Source of the DNA: Candidatus Saccharimonadota bacterium
GTDB lineage: Bacteria; Patescibacteriota; Saccharimonadia; Saccharimonadales; UBA4665
Assembly: GCA_027315225.1 (NCBI GenBank)
Contig: DAHUYJ010000010.1
Span: forward strand, 1-34,041
Direction of reading: 5' to 3'
DNA: 34,041 nucleotides
Positions 1 to 6,945 of the stretch are shown piece after piece. A program made the position numbers and the translations under genes. Under the pieces are notes generated by a model. The model had not been told where the DNA came from. It ran no database searches and saw only the letters and a list, made by a program, of their open reading frames with translations. The first letter of the stretch is position 1; each line of letters opens with the position of its first letter.

Positions 1-432
1 GTAGCGCTGGACGTCGCCAACCACATAGAGGACGTGGGAATTTTTGGCATCGAAATGTTCCTAGCCGAAGATGGCCACGTGCTAGTTAATGAAATCGCGC
101 CGCGAGTTCATAATTCCGGCCACTATACGATCGAAGCCTGCCAGACTTCGCAGTTTGAACAACACGTCCGGGCCATTACCGGCCTGCCGCTCGGTCCGGC
201 CGATATGAAAGTCCCGGCCGCCGTGATGGTCAACATCCTAGGGGAGCAAAACGGCCCGGCAGACCCGCAAGGTATCGACAAAGCCGAGCAGGAGCCGCAT
301 ACTAAAGTACATCTTTACGGCAAATCGCCAACCAGGATCGACCGCAAGATGGGGCATATAACTTCAACCGGCGACACCGTCGCCGAAGCCCGTTCCCGGG
401 CCGAGGCCGCACGTAAGTTAATTACGATATGA
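1..432 (+). CDS. purK: 5-(carboxyamino)imidazole ribonucleotide synthase, C-terminal part
   Basis: Carboxylates AIR to N5-CAIR using ATP and bicarbonate, in the step before PurE. Only the C-terminal 143 codons are present; the reading frame is open from base 1 and the gene starts outside the window. The visible part holds the end of the ATP-grasp domain, with NEIAPRVHNSGHYT (metal- and ATP-binding strand) and TSQFEQHVRAITGLPLG, followed by the small C-terminal domain with KMGHIT. These are hallmark PurK strings. The stop TGA at 430-432 overlaps the ATG of the next gene (ATGA), so translation is probably coupled. The purK-HAD-purE order places it in a purine operon. Identification is firm; N-terminal completeness cannot be judged. 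Confidence 0.95.
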   Translation, partial: VALDVANHIEDVGIFGIEMFLAEDGHVLVNEIAPRVHNSGHYTIEACQTSQFEQHVRAITGLPLGPADMKVPAAVMVNILGEQNGPADPQGIDKAEQEPHTKVHLYGKSPTRIDRKMGHITSTGDTVAEARSRAEAARKLITI

Positions 433-1094
433 TCAAGCTGGCAATCTTCGACTGGAACGGCACGATTCTGGCTGATGTGACCGCAACCGTCGAGGGCTTT
501 AACCGACAGCTGCAGGCACTCGGCCAGAGACCGGTGAGCCGCCAGGCGTTTCTTGATAGTTTTGAGACACCCATATCAAGAATGTTCGCCAATGTCGGCG
601 TTGATCTGGCAGAGTTTGACGACAAACTGCGGCTGGATGCAGCCCATGCCTTTCATAATTACTATGAACCGCGCATCAATCAGGGCCGGACCCGCATCGG
701 CGTACGCAAGACCCTTCAAACGCTCAGTTCCCGCGGCACTACCTGTATCGTACTCAGCAATCACACGACCAAGGAGATTCAGGCTCAGATAGTACGCCTC
801 CGATTGGAGCCATTCTTCTCGACAGTGCTGGCTCACGACTCGATAGGCCGCAACCACCATGAGGACAAACAACAATACCTGGAAAATTTTTTGCGCGGCA
901 GTCGCTTCCGTCCCGACCAGTCTGTTATCATTGGCGACAGTGTTAATGAAATCCTTATCGGGCAACAGCTCGGCATTCCGTCGATCGCTATCAGCGGCGG
1001 CTTCACCAGTACAGCTCGACTTCTGCGCGCCAAACCGGATATACTTATACGCAAGATGACTAACGTCGTAAAAGCAATCGAGGAGATACAATGA
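429..1094 (+). CDS. HAD-superfamily phosphatase inserted between purK and purE
   Basis: A 221-residue haloacid-dehalogenase-type hydrolase resembling the phosphoglycolate phosphatase / 5'-nucleotidase branch. Motif I is DWNGT at residues 8-12, so the usual second aspartate (DxD) is Asn10. Motif II is the serine of VLSNH (Ser110). A candidate motif III lysine is Lys147, and motif IV is GDSVNE (Asp170, Glu174). The helical cap would lie at about residues 15-85. Both ends overlap neighbours by ATGA (with purK at 429, with purE at 1091), which argues for co-translation with N5-CAIR metabolism. A role as nucleotide or sugar-phosphate phosphatase is inferred; the substrate is unknown. No SD precedes the ATG, so it probably depends on reinitiation after purK. 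Confidence 0.88.
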   Translation: MIKLAIFDWNGTILADVTATVEGFNRQLQALGQRPVSRQAFLDSFETPISRMFANVGVDLAEFDDKLRLDAAHAFHNYYEPRINQGRTRIGVRKTLQTLSSRGTTCIVLSNHTTKEIQAQIVRLRLEPFFSTVLAHDSIGRNHHEDKQQYLENFLRGSRFRPDQSVIIGDSVNEILIGQQLGIPSIAISGGFTSTARLLRAKPDILIRKMTNVVKAIEEIQ

Positions 1095-1600
1095 GTAACC
1101 CGTTAGTCGGCATAATCATGGGTTCGGATTCCGACCTGGATATCATGAGTGCCGCGGCAAAGACGCTCGACGAGTTCGGCGTAGCCAACGAAGTGAGGAT
1201 TGTATCAGCCCACCGTACGCCTGATGAAATGGCAGACTATGCCAAGTCTGCCGAAGAACGGGGAATCAAAGTCATTATCGCCGGTGCCGGCGGTTCCGCG
1301 CACTTGCCGGGCATGACCGCCTCAGAAACCACGCTGCCGGTTATCGCTATTCCCATCAGAAAGAGCGAAAGCCACGAGGCCTTTTGGTCCAACATCAAAA
1401 TGCCGCCCGGCATCCCGCTGGCCACCATGCCGGAGAACAGTGCCCGTAACGGAGCGCTCCTGGCAGTGCGTATTCTGGCCCTGAATGATCCCCAGTTAGC
1501 ACGCAAATACTCCGACTTCGTAGCCAAACAACGCGATGAAGTCCTCGACAAAGACGCCCAGCTTCAGTCCAAGGGCTGGGAATCGATTCTTAACGGATAG
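1091..1600 (+). CDS. purE: N5-carboxyaminoimidazole ribonucleotide mutase
   Basis: Class I PurE, 169 residues (usual length about 160-170), converts N5-CAIR to CAIR in the cytoplasm. Visible motifs: MGSDSDLDIM near the N-terminus (phosphate/ribose site), SAHRTPDEM (the active-site histidine loop) and AGAGGSAHLPGM. The ATG overlaps the HAD stop as ATGA, and GAGGAG ends five bases upstream as a good SD. It is the last gene of the visible purK-HAD-purE run. Its final 37 bases overlap, tail to tail, the end of the histidine-phosphatase gene on the other strand. PurK next to it indicates the bacterial two-step route rather than class II PurE. Confidence 0.97.
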   Translation: MSNPLVGIIMGSDSDLDIMSAAAKTLDEFGVANEVRIVSAHRTPDEMADYAKSAEERGIKVIIAGAGGSAHLPGMTASETTLPVIAIPIRKSESHEAFWSNIKMPPGIPLATMPENSARNGALLAVRILALNDPQLARKYSDFVAKQRDEVLDKDAQLQSKGWESILNG

Positions 1601-2133
1601 AGCTCGATTAACCCGTAGCGTACGCCCGCAGGCTCTTTCTTGAGGCGAGTGATGGCTTGTTCGAGCGAAACATTATTGATCCAGTATTCTAAACCTACCC
1701 TAGTCCCTCCATGCCCAACAATTATGACTCTCTTGTTGTCATACTGGTCAAGAAGGTCTTTTAGAAAGGTTTTTATCCGGCTTAGGAGCTGCACATAACT
1801 CTCGCCACCCGGGAATGGCTTGCTGATCCGCTCTATTTTCTGCTTTTTCATAAAGCCGTTGGGCCGCAACGTGAATTCGCCATAGTCACACTCTCTCAAA
1901 CGCGCATCTTTGACAATAGGAGAACGACCGCCAAAAGCAATCTCAGCTGTTTTGTACGCCCGCTGCAAATCAGAGCAAAACACGATGTCAAACATCTTGC
2001 TTTTATACTGCCCGCCAATGCGTTTGGCTTCTTCCAGACCAGCCGGAGAAAGTGCAACATCATTATGTCCGGATGCACGCCCCGCTTCATTGTCAAAGGT
2101 CGTAGCATGACTGTGGAAGATGATTTCTACCAT
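1564..2133 (-). CDS. Histidine-phosphatase (phosphoglycerate mutase-like) family protein with altered RHG motif
   Basis: A 189-residue cytosolic protein of the histidine phosphatase superfamily. The N-terminus reads FHSHATTFDNEAGRASG where most members have LVRHGET..N: the phosphorylatable histidine (His9) is kept but the neighbouring arginine is serine and the glycine is alanine. Other family landmarks are present: CSDLQRAYKTAEIAF, LRECDYGEF (acid/base Glu region) and VGHGGTR with the second catalytic histidine. It is the last gene of purF-purN-purD; its ATG lies three bases after the purD stop with no SD, so translation is probably coupled. Its job is unknown; a nucleotide or sugar-phosphate phosphatase is plausible from context. 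The 3' end overlaps purE convergently. Confidence 0.85.
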   Translation of the reverse strand: MVEIIFHSHATTFDNEAGRASGHNDVALSPAGLEEAKRIGGQYKSKMFDIVFCSDLQRAYKTAEIAFGGRSPIVKDARLRECDYGEFTLRPNGFMKKQKIERISKPFPGGESYVQLLSRIKTFLKDLLDQYDNKRVIIVGHGGTRVGLEYWINNVSLEQAITRLKKEPAGVRYGLIELYPLRIDSQPLD

Positions 2134-2136
2134 GAC

Positions 2137-3405
2137 TTACCCGGCTCGACGGCCGATGTCAGTGCGGTAGTGCGCGCCGTCGAAGCGGATGAGCTTGACG
2201 GCAGCGTAGGCTTTGTCCAAGGCTTCGTCCAAAGTGGCAGCAGTAGCTGTGACGTTGAGCACACGGCCACCGGACGTGACCAGCTGGCCGTCTTTGGATG
2301 CAGTGCCGGCGTGAAAGACCACGATGTCATCGAGCTTCTCAGCTTCTTCTATTCCGGTAATTGGTAACCCTTTCTGGTAGCTGCCGGGGTAGCCGCCGGA
2401 GGCCAGGACTACGGTTACGGCGAAACCGGGTCGCCATTGCACCATGGCCGGATCAAGCTGCCCGCGGGCGCAGGCAGACAGTATTTCGTACAAATCACCG
2501 TCAAGCAGGCGCATGTAGACTTCCGCTTCCGGATCGCCGAACCGGGCATTAAACTCCAGGACTTTGATATCGTTACCGTCGATCATCAAGCCGGGATAGA
2601 GGCAACCGGTAAACGGGGCGTTCTGTTCGCGCAGGCCTTTGAGGGCCGGCTGCACAACCTGACCGTTGATGCGCGCTAGCTGCTCGTCAGTGATCCAGGA
2701 GACCGGCGCGATAACGCCCATGCCGCCGGTGTTCGGTCCCTGGTCGCCGTCGTTGACCTGCTTGTGGTCCTGCGAAGCAGGGAAGATAACGGAGGTGCGG
2801 CCGTCGCATAGGGCGTGCAATGACGCTTCCTGGCCTCCCAGAAAATCCTCGACCACGACTTTGCTGCCGGCCTCGCCAAAGGCCTTGTTAACCATTATGG
2901 TGTCGATAGCTTCGTCAACCGCTTCGACGCTCTCGGCGATGATCACGCCTTTGCCGGTAGCCAGGCCGTCGGCCTTGATCACCACCGGTCGCGGCCGGCT
3001 TTTGGCGTACTCCCGCGCCGCGTCGGCATCGGTAAAGTTATTAAACTCGGCTGTCGGTATCCCTTGCGCCGCCATCAGGTCCTTGGAGAACGTCTTGGAC
3101 GATTCGATCCTGACGGCTGCCTTGGTCGGGCCAAAGATAGCCAGCCCGGCCGCCTGGAACGCGTCAACCACGCCCGCTTCGGACGCGGCTTCTTGCCCGA
3201 CAACGGTCAAGGCGATAGCTTTGTCCCGGGCAAACGCGAACAAACTGTCAACATCATCAAAAGCAATATCGACGTTCTCGATACTGCCGCGACTGCCGCC
3301 GTTACCGGGTGCTACATAGACCTTGTCTACCTGGGACGACTGAGCCAGCTTCCAGGCCAGCGCCTGTTCGCGTCCGCCGCCGCCAATTACCAGGACCTCC
3401 GCCAT
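2137..3405 (-). CDS. purD: Phosphoribosylamine--glycine ligase (GAR synthetase)
   Basis: ATP-dependent ligation of glycine to phosphoribosylamine, the second step of IMP synthesis. At 422 residues it is the normal single-domain bacterial length. Evidence: N-terminal GGGGREQALAWKL, ATP-grasp strings PVVIKADGLATGKGV and GGMGVIAPV, and LEFNARFGDPEAEV for metal binding; the C-terminal domain runs to about residue 420. The start is fixed by AAAGGAG about eight bases upstream of ATG. The gene follows purN by two bases and is followed by the histidine phosphatase after three bases, so it belongs to the four-gene minus-strand operon led by purF. Confidence 0.97.
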   Translation of the reverse strand: MAEVLVIGGGGREQALAWKLAQSSQVDKVYVAPGNGGSRGSIENVDIAFDDVDSLFAFARDKAIALTVVGQEAASEAGVVDAFQAAGLAIFGPTKAAVRIESSKTFSKDLMAAQGIPTAEFNNFTDADAAREYAKSRPRPVVIKADGLATGKGVIIAESVEAVDEAIDTIMVNKAFGEAGSKVVVEDFLGGQEASLHALCDGRTSVIFPASQDHKQVNDGDQGPNTGGMGVIAPVSWITDEQLARINGQVVQPALKGLREQNAPFTGCLYPGLMIDGNDIKVLEFNARFGDPEAEVYMRLLDGDLYEILSACARGQLDPAMVQWRPGFAVTVVLASGGYPGSYQKGLPITGIEEAEKLDDIVVFHAGTASKDGQLVTSGGRVLNVTATAATLDEALDKAYAAVKLIRFDGAHYRTDIGRRAG

Positions 3406-3407
3406 CG

Positions 3408-4100
3408 CTACTTCTCCTTTTCTGACAGCATATACGCTTGACGGGCTTTGATAAAGTCCTCCGTATCACGCGGTACATATTGCTTTTCGACCGTCTGGAC
3501 CCGAGCGAACAGGCTCTCTGCGGTGTCTCCGGGCTCCACCGGCACTTTGTGCTCAGCAATAATCGGTCCCGCGTCATAATCCTCAGAAACCACATGTAGG
3601 GTCTGGCCGGCATAAGGCAAGTGATGGTCCAGCACGTACTGCTGAATTTGCTGTCCATAAAACCCTTTGGTGTCAGGCAGCAGGCCGGGATGTGTGTTCA
3701 CCATGCGGGCTTGGAAGGCACTGGTATACTCCGGCAGCCAGCCGAATGCTTCAATCAGGTGCGGGCCGATTCGCTTCATGTAACCCATAAGTGCCACTAG
3801 GTCAAAGTTTCCGGCCAGCAGCGCTGCCAATATGGCCGCTTCTTCGCCCGACGTCTGCTCGCCCTGGCCTACATGCTCACCGTGCGCCGCCGGATGCGTC
3901 TTGTAGTTTATTAGGATACATTCGATGTGCAAGCCGAACTCCCGGTTTAGATTCGCTACCCGCTGAAAGATGCCGGCGTCCCGACGGCTGCAGATCACCA
4001 GGTCGACATCAACATTAATTTCGCCGCGCTGTCCGGCCCTAATAAAAGCCTCGGCCGTCGTTCCGCTACCCGATGCCAGGATAGCAATACTGGGATTCAT
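3408..4100 (-). CDS. purN: Phosphoribosylglycinamide formyltransferase
   Basis: Folate-dependent formylation of GAR (step 3 of IMP synthesis). 230 residues, a little longer than E. coli PurN (212). Visible: SGSGTTAEAF (phosphate loop, residues 10-19), ALMGYMKRIGPHLI, VNTHPGLLP with the catalytic Asn135 and His137, and SEDYDAGPII with Asp176, matching the Asn-His-Asp triad of the family. Insertions at about residues 66-86 and 120-132 are longer than in the enterobacterial enzyme. The ATG overlaps the purF stop (ATGA at 4097-4100). The gene needs 10-formyl-THF; no folate gene lies in the window. Confidence 0.93.
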   Translation of the reverse strand: MNPSIAILASGSGTTAEAFIRAGQRGEINVDVDLVICSRRDAGIFQRVANLNREFGLHIECILINYKTHPAAHGEHVGQGEQTSGEEAAILAALLAGNFDLVALMGYMKRIGPHLIEAFGWLPEYTSAFQARMVNTHPGLLPDTKGFYGQQIQQYVLDHHLPYAGQTLHVVSEDYDAGPIIAEHKVPVEPGDTAESLFARVQTVEKQYVPRDTEDFIKARQAYMLSEKEK

Positions 4101-5590
4101 GCGCTTGCGCTGCGGACCGTTGCTAGCCGTACGGGGGTGTGCCCGGAGCGGGGAAGGACCTCGCCCGGTTTTAAACTTATGACCTCTTTGGCCCGGCGGC
4201 CGATGGGAATCGGATACTCGCCGGTGAAGCAGGAGGTGGTAAAACTCTCGACCGGCAACCCGGTGGCTTGCATCATGCCGTCAAACGACAGGAATGACAG
4301 TGACGTGGCGCCGATATAGTCGCGTATTTCTTCTTCTGTCATGTACGCGGCCAACAGCTCTGACTGTCGAGGCGTGTTAATACCGTAAAAATCGGGGTAG
4401 CGCACCGGGGGGCAACTGATCAACAAGTGAACTTCTTTGGCGCCGGTTTCGAACAGCATCTTCACCAGGTGCCGCATGGTGGTGCCGCGAACGATCGAGT
4501 CGTCAATTAAAATAACCCGGCGGTCCTTGATGAGTTCGACTACCGGGTTAAGTTTCATTTTGAGGTCTCGTTCGCGAAGTTTGGTTGTTGGGCGTATAAA
4601 GGTGCGATGGATGTAGCGGTTCTTAATGAGCCCCATTTCAAACGGAATACCGCTGGCCTGCGAATAGCCGAGGCCGGCGGGAATAGCCGAGTCAGGCACA
4701 GGTATGACCACATCGGCGTCAATTTGAAATTCCTTAGCCATAGCCCGGCCAAAATCCTGGCGAACAAGGTCAACGCGTTTACCAAGCAACAGGCTATCGG
4801 GGCGGGCAAAGTACACCATTTCAAAGATGTCGAGCTTTGGTTCGCCCTTAACGACCTGGTGGCTGGTTATCCCGTTCTTGTCCATTACCACCAGCTCTCC
4901 GGGTTCAACATCGCGCACGTGTTCAGCACCAATTGTGTCAAAAGCACTTGTCTCTGATGCCACCACGTACCCGCCATCGAATTTACCGATTGACAGCGGG
5001 CGGACACCGCATCTATCACGAAACGCAATTAAGCGTTCCGTGTCCATTGCCACCGAAGAAAAAACACCGGTGAAGAGCGGATAGGCTTTCTGGATAGCAT
5101 CCACCAGGTCAAGGCCGTCATCCATATAGCAGCCGATGGCAGCGCCCATCATGCTAGAGTCATTCAGCTTGTCCAGGCTGACGCCGCGGTCAGTCAAGAA
5201 CTCCTCGAGCATTGTCCAATCCGGTAAGTTACCGTTGTGAGCAAACGCGATTTTGCGCTTGCGGTCGACAAAAGGCTGATTATAGCAGTCGTCAGTGCCG
5301 CCGGACGTTGAATAGCGGTTATGGCCGATGGCCAGGTGGCCGGGCAATTGCTCAAGGTCCTCTTCTCTGTATACCGTAGCCACCAGACCCGGTGCGGCAT
5401 GCCGGTAGAGACGGATACCGTCGGTGCTGGCAATGCCGGAACTTTCCTGACCGCGGTGCTGCAAGGCCCATAGTCCATAAAAAGTCAAACGGGCCGCTTC
5501 GCGGCCCGTTTGCTTGGCAATCTTCGGGGTAATAATGCCAAAGACAGCACACTTCTCGTTTAGCTCGTTCATGTCGGTCATCAACGGCAT
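4097..5590 (-). CDS. purF: Amidophosphoribosyltransferase
   Basis: Commits PRPP to purine synthesis by transferring glutamine amide nitrogen. 497 residues. The N-terminal nucleophile is Cys14 in NEKCAVFGI, so a 13-residue propeptide would be removed as in Bacillus-type PurF. Glutaminase landmarks are QHRGQESSG, GHNRYSTSG and AHNGNL. The PRPP loop is VILIDDSIVRGTTMR (residues 359-373). Three of the four cysteines that bind the 4Fe-4S cluster in B. subtilis PurF appear replaced (Asp at 254 before YFARPDS, Asp400 in PDFYG, Thr near 451); only Cys454 remains, so a cluster is unlikely. An SD (GAGGGG) lies six bases from ATG. First gene of purF-N-D-phosphatase, divergent from purM. Met7 is a possible alternative start. 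Confidence 0.97.
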   Translation of the reverse strand: MPLMTDMNELNEKCAVFGIITPKIAKQTGREAARLTFYGLWALQHRGQESSGIASTDGIRLYRHAAPGLVATVYREEDLEQLPGHLAIGHNRYSTSGGTDDCYNQPFVDRKRKIAFAHNGNLPDWTMLEEFLTDRGVSLDKLNDSSMMGAAIGCYMDDGLDLVDAIQKAYPLFTGVFSSVAMDTERLIAFRDRCGVRPLSIGKFDGGYVVASETSAFDTIGAEHVRDVEPGELVVMDKNGITSHQVVKGEPKLDIFEMVYFARPDSLLLGKRVDLVRQDFGRAMAKEFQIDADVVIPVPDSAIPAGLGYSQASGIPFEMGLIKNRYIHRTFIRPTTKLRERDLKMKLNPVVELIKDRRVILIDDSIVRGTTMRHLVKMLFETGAKEVHLLISCPPVRYPDFYGINTPRQSELLAAYMTEEEIRDYIGATSLSFLSFDGMMQATGLPVESFTTSCFTGEYPIPIGRRAKEVISLKPGEVLPRSGHTPVRLATVRSASA

Positions 5591-5596
5591 CTTAGG

Positions 5597-5604
5597 CCCC
5601 TCTT
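5597..5604 (-). promoter_or_regulatory. purF ribosome binding site
   Basis: AGAGGGG-type Shine-Dalgarno six bases before the purF ATG at 5590. It supports Met1 as the start and shows that this operon uses a leader with an SD, unlike many other units in the window. Confidence 0.7.
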
Positions 5605-5622
5605 AGTTTTTATAAGAGCACA

Positions 5623-5664
5623 CTGGTTTCCCTGTTTGCGGGAATGGGTTGCATAATACACCAG
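5623..5664 (-). other. Possible hairpin in the purF 5' leader
   Basis: Within the predicted roughly 97-base purF leader, TTCCC (5628-5632) can pair with GGGAA (5640-5644), and directly outside it CTGGT (5623-5627) can pair with ACCAG (5660-5664). The two helices abut on one side, with a 15-base bulge on the other. Short stems, so chance pairing is possible; a regulatory role is speculative and no known purine riboswitch was recognised. Confidence 0.3.
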
Positions 5665-5693
5665 CATGCGCTTTAACTACCTAACTTGCTTCT

Positions 5694-5723
5694 ATAATAA
5701 ACCATAACAAGCACGCCTGGCAA
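5694..5723 (-). promoter_or_regulatory. Promoter of the purF operon
   Basis: On the minus strand TTGCCA (5723-5718) is followed after 18 bases by TATTAT (5699-5694), near the sigma-70 type consensus. Start of RNA would be near 5687, giving a leader of about 97 bases before purF. Confidence 0.55.
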
Positions 5724-5754
5724 GCCCGGTTATGAATTATCACGCTGCTCTTGC

Positions 5755-5771
5755 GACTAAATTAAATAGTC
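5755..5771. promoter_or_regulatory. Inverted repeat between purF and purM (possible operator)
   Basis: GACTA (5755-5759) and TAGTC (5767-5771) form a perfect 5-base inverted repeat around an AT-rich 7-base centre, midway between the two divergent pur promoters. Suitable for a dimeric regulator, but short; it does not match the long B. subtilis PurBox. No regulator gene is nearby. Confidence 0.3.
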
Positions 5772-5779
5772 TTTGGTTT

Positions 5780-5799
5780 CCTGAGCATCACCTGTCAGG
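5780..5799. promoter_or_regulatory. Inverted repeat over the purM -35 region (possible operator)
   Basis: CCTGA (5780-5784) and TCAGG (5795-5799), spaced by ten bases, end three bases before the extended -10 of purM. There is no good -35 hexamer here, so a protein bound at this site would sit where polymerase normally contacts the -35. Short and possibly fortuitous. Confidence 0.3.
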
Positions 5800-5802
5800 T
5801 TC

Positions 5803-5811
5803 TGATATAAT
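5803..5811 (+). promoter_or_regulatory. Extended -10 promoter of purM-purL
   Basis: TGATATAAT: a perfect TATAAT (5806-5811) with the upstream TG of an extended -10 element. RNA would start near 5818, leaving a leader of about 20 bases that carries the SD AGAGGAG (5821-5827) eleven bases before the GTG start at 5839. Confidence 0.65.
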
Positions 5812-5838
5812 AAGTCGGTAAGAGGAGCTTTAAAGCCA

Positions 5839-6945
5839 GTGGCCGAATCCGCCAAAACCTATGCCGCCAGCGGTGTCGACTATAGTTCCGTCGACCCCAT
5901 CAAAGTCCTGGCACAAGAGCGTGCCAAAGCTACCGCAGGCAACCTGAAGGCTCTGGGCGGACAGGAAGTCGCCGCCAGCCGCGGCGAATCGGCTTACGTC
6001 TGGGAAGAGGCGGACACCTATCGCTCCCTGGTCATTGAGGGGTTGGGCACCAAGAATCTCGTCGCTGACGTCGTACGAAGTTTTACCGGCAGAACCCATT
6101 ACGACACGATCGCCCAGGACACTATTGCCATGGTCGTCAACGACCTGGTCGTGGTGGGCGCTTTGCCTCAAGTGGTCAACGCCTATTGGGCGGTTGGTGA
6201 TGCCGAGTGGATGCGTGATGAAGAACGGGCCCGCGACCTTATCAACGGCTGGGGTGCGGCCTGCCAGGCTATTGGCGCAACCTGGGGTGGCGGAGAGACT
6301 CCCACGCTTAAAGACATCGTCCAGCCCGGTACCATTGACCTCGGCGGTTCCGCCATCGGCATTATCAACCCTAAGGAAAGACTTGTTCTGGGCGACAAGT
6401 TGAGTGCCGGCGACTCTATTGTACTTATTGAAAGCAGCGGAATTCATGCCAACGGCATCACTTTCGTTCGCAGCCTGGCCGCCAAAGACCCGGATATATA
6501 TAAGACAAAGCTGTCTGACGGCCGGACGTTCGGCGAAGCCATTCTGTCGCCGACGCATCTCTATGTTGAGCTGGTCAAGTCGTTACTGGAAGCCGGGCTT
6601 GACTTGCATTACATGGTTAACATAACCGGCCATGGCTGGCGCAAGCTAATGCGGGCCGCGACGGACTTCAGTTATGTTATTGATAAAGCGCCTCCGGCGC
6701 AGCCAGAGTTCGGCCTCATGCAGGAACAATCCGGTGCCGACAATAAAGAAATGTATGGAAACTTTAATATGGGTGCTGGATACGCCGTCTACGTGCCGGC
6801 TGACCAGGCGCAGCAAGTCATATACACTGCCGGCAAGTGCGGACTCAAGGCCTGGGCGGCTGGCCAGGTCGAAGCCGGGCCTAAGCGAGTCGTCATCAAG
6901 CCATTGGACATTACGTTTGCCGGCGACAGCCTGGAGGTACGCTAG
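5839..6945 (+). CDS. purM: Phosphoribosylformylglycinamidine cyclo-ligase (AIR synthetase)
   Basis: ATP-dependent ring closure of FGAM to AIR. 368 residues, slightly longer than E. coli PurM (345). Visible: [10 protein letters not shown] near the N-terminus, the metal and nucleotide region with [49 protein letters not shown] and [10 protein letters not shown]. The start codon is GTG, chosen because AGAGGAG precedes it and the frame has no better start. It leads the + strand purM-purL operon; its stop TAG shares its last base with the purL GTG. Promoter and possible operators are in the 247-base divergent region. Confidence 0.95.
   Translation: MAESAKTYAASGVDYSSVDPIKVLAQERAKATAGNLKALGGQEVAASRGESAYVWEEADTYRSLVIEGLGTKNLVADVVRSFTGRTHYDTIAQDTIAMVVNDLVVVGALPQVVNAYWAVGDAEWMRDEERARDLINGWGAACQAIGATWGGGETPTLKDIVQPGTIDLGGSAIGIINPKERLVLGDKLSAGDSIVLIESSGIHANGITFVRSLAAKDPDIYKTKLSDGRTFGEAILSPTHLYVELVKSLLEAGLDLHYMVNITGHGWRKLMRAATDFSYVIDKAPPAQPEFGLMQEQSGADNKEMYGNFNMGAGYAVYVPADQAQQVIYTAGKCGLKAWAAGQVEAGPKRVVIKPLDITFAGDSLEVR

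Noticed and set aside
2666-3319. 217-codon open frame antisense to purD
   Set aside because: Composition-driven shadow of purD; no SD and low-complexity Ser/Ala/Thr-rich product.
5581-5667. A 28-codon ORF in the purF leader that overlaps the purF start
   Set aside because: It has no SD and does not start at the predicted RNA 5' end, purF has its own good SD, and an open frame of this length is expected by chance.
5591-5838. Known purine or PRPP riboswitch or B. subtilis PurBox
   Set aside because: No matching core sequence was recognised; only short inverted repeats and weak hairpins are present.
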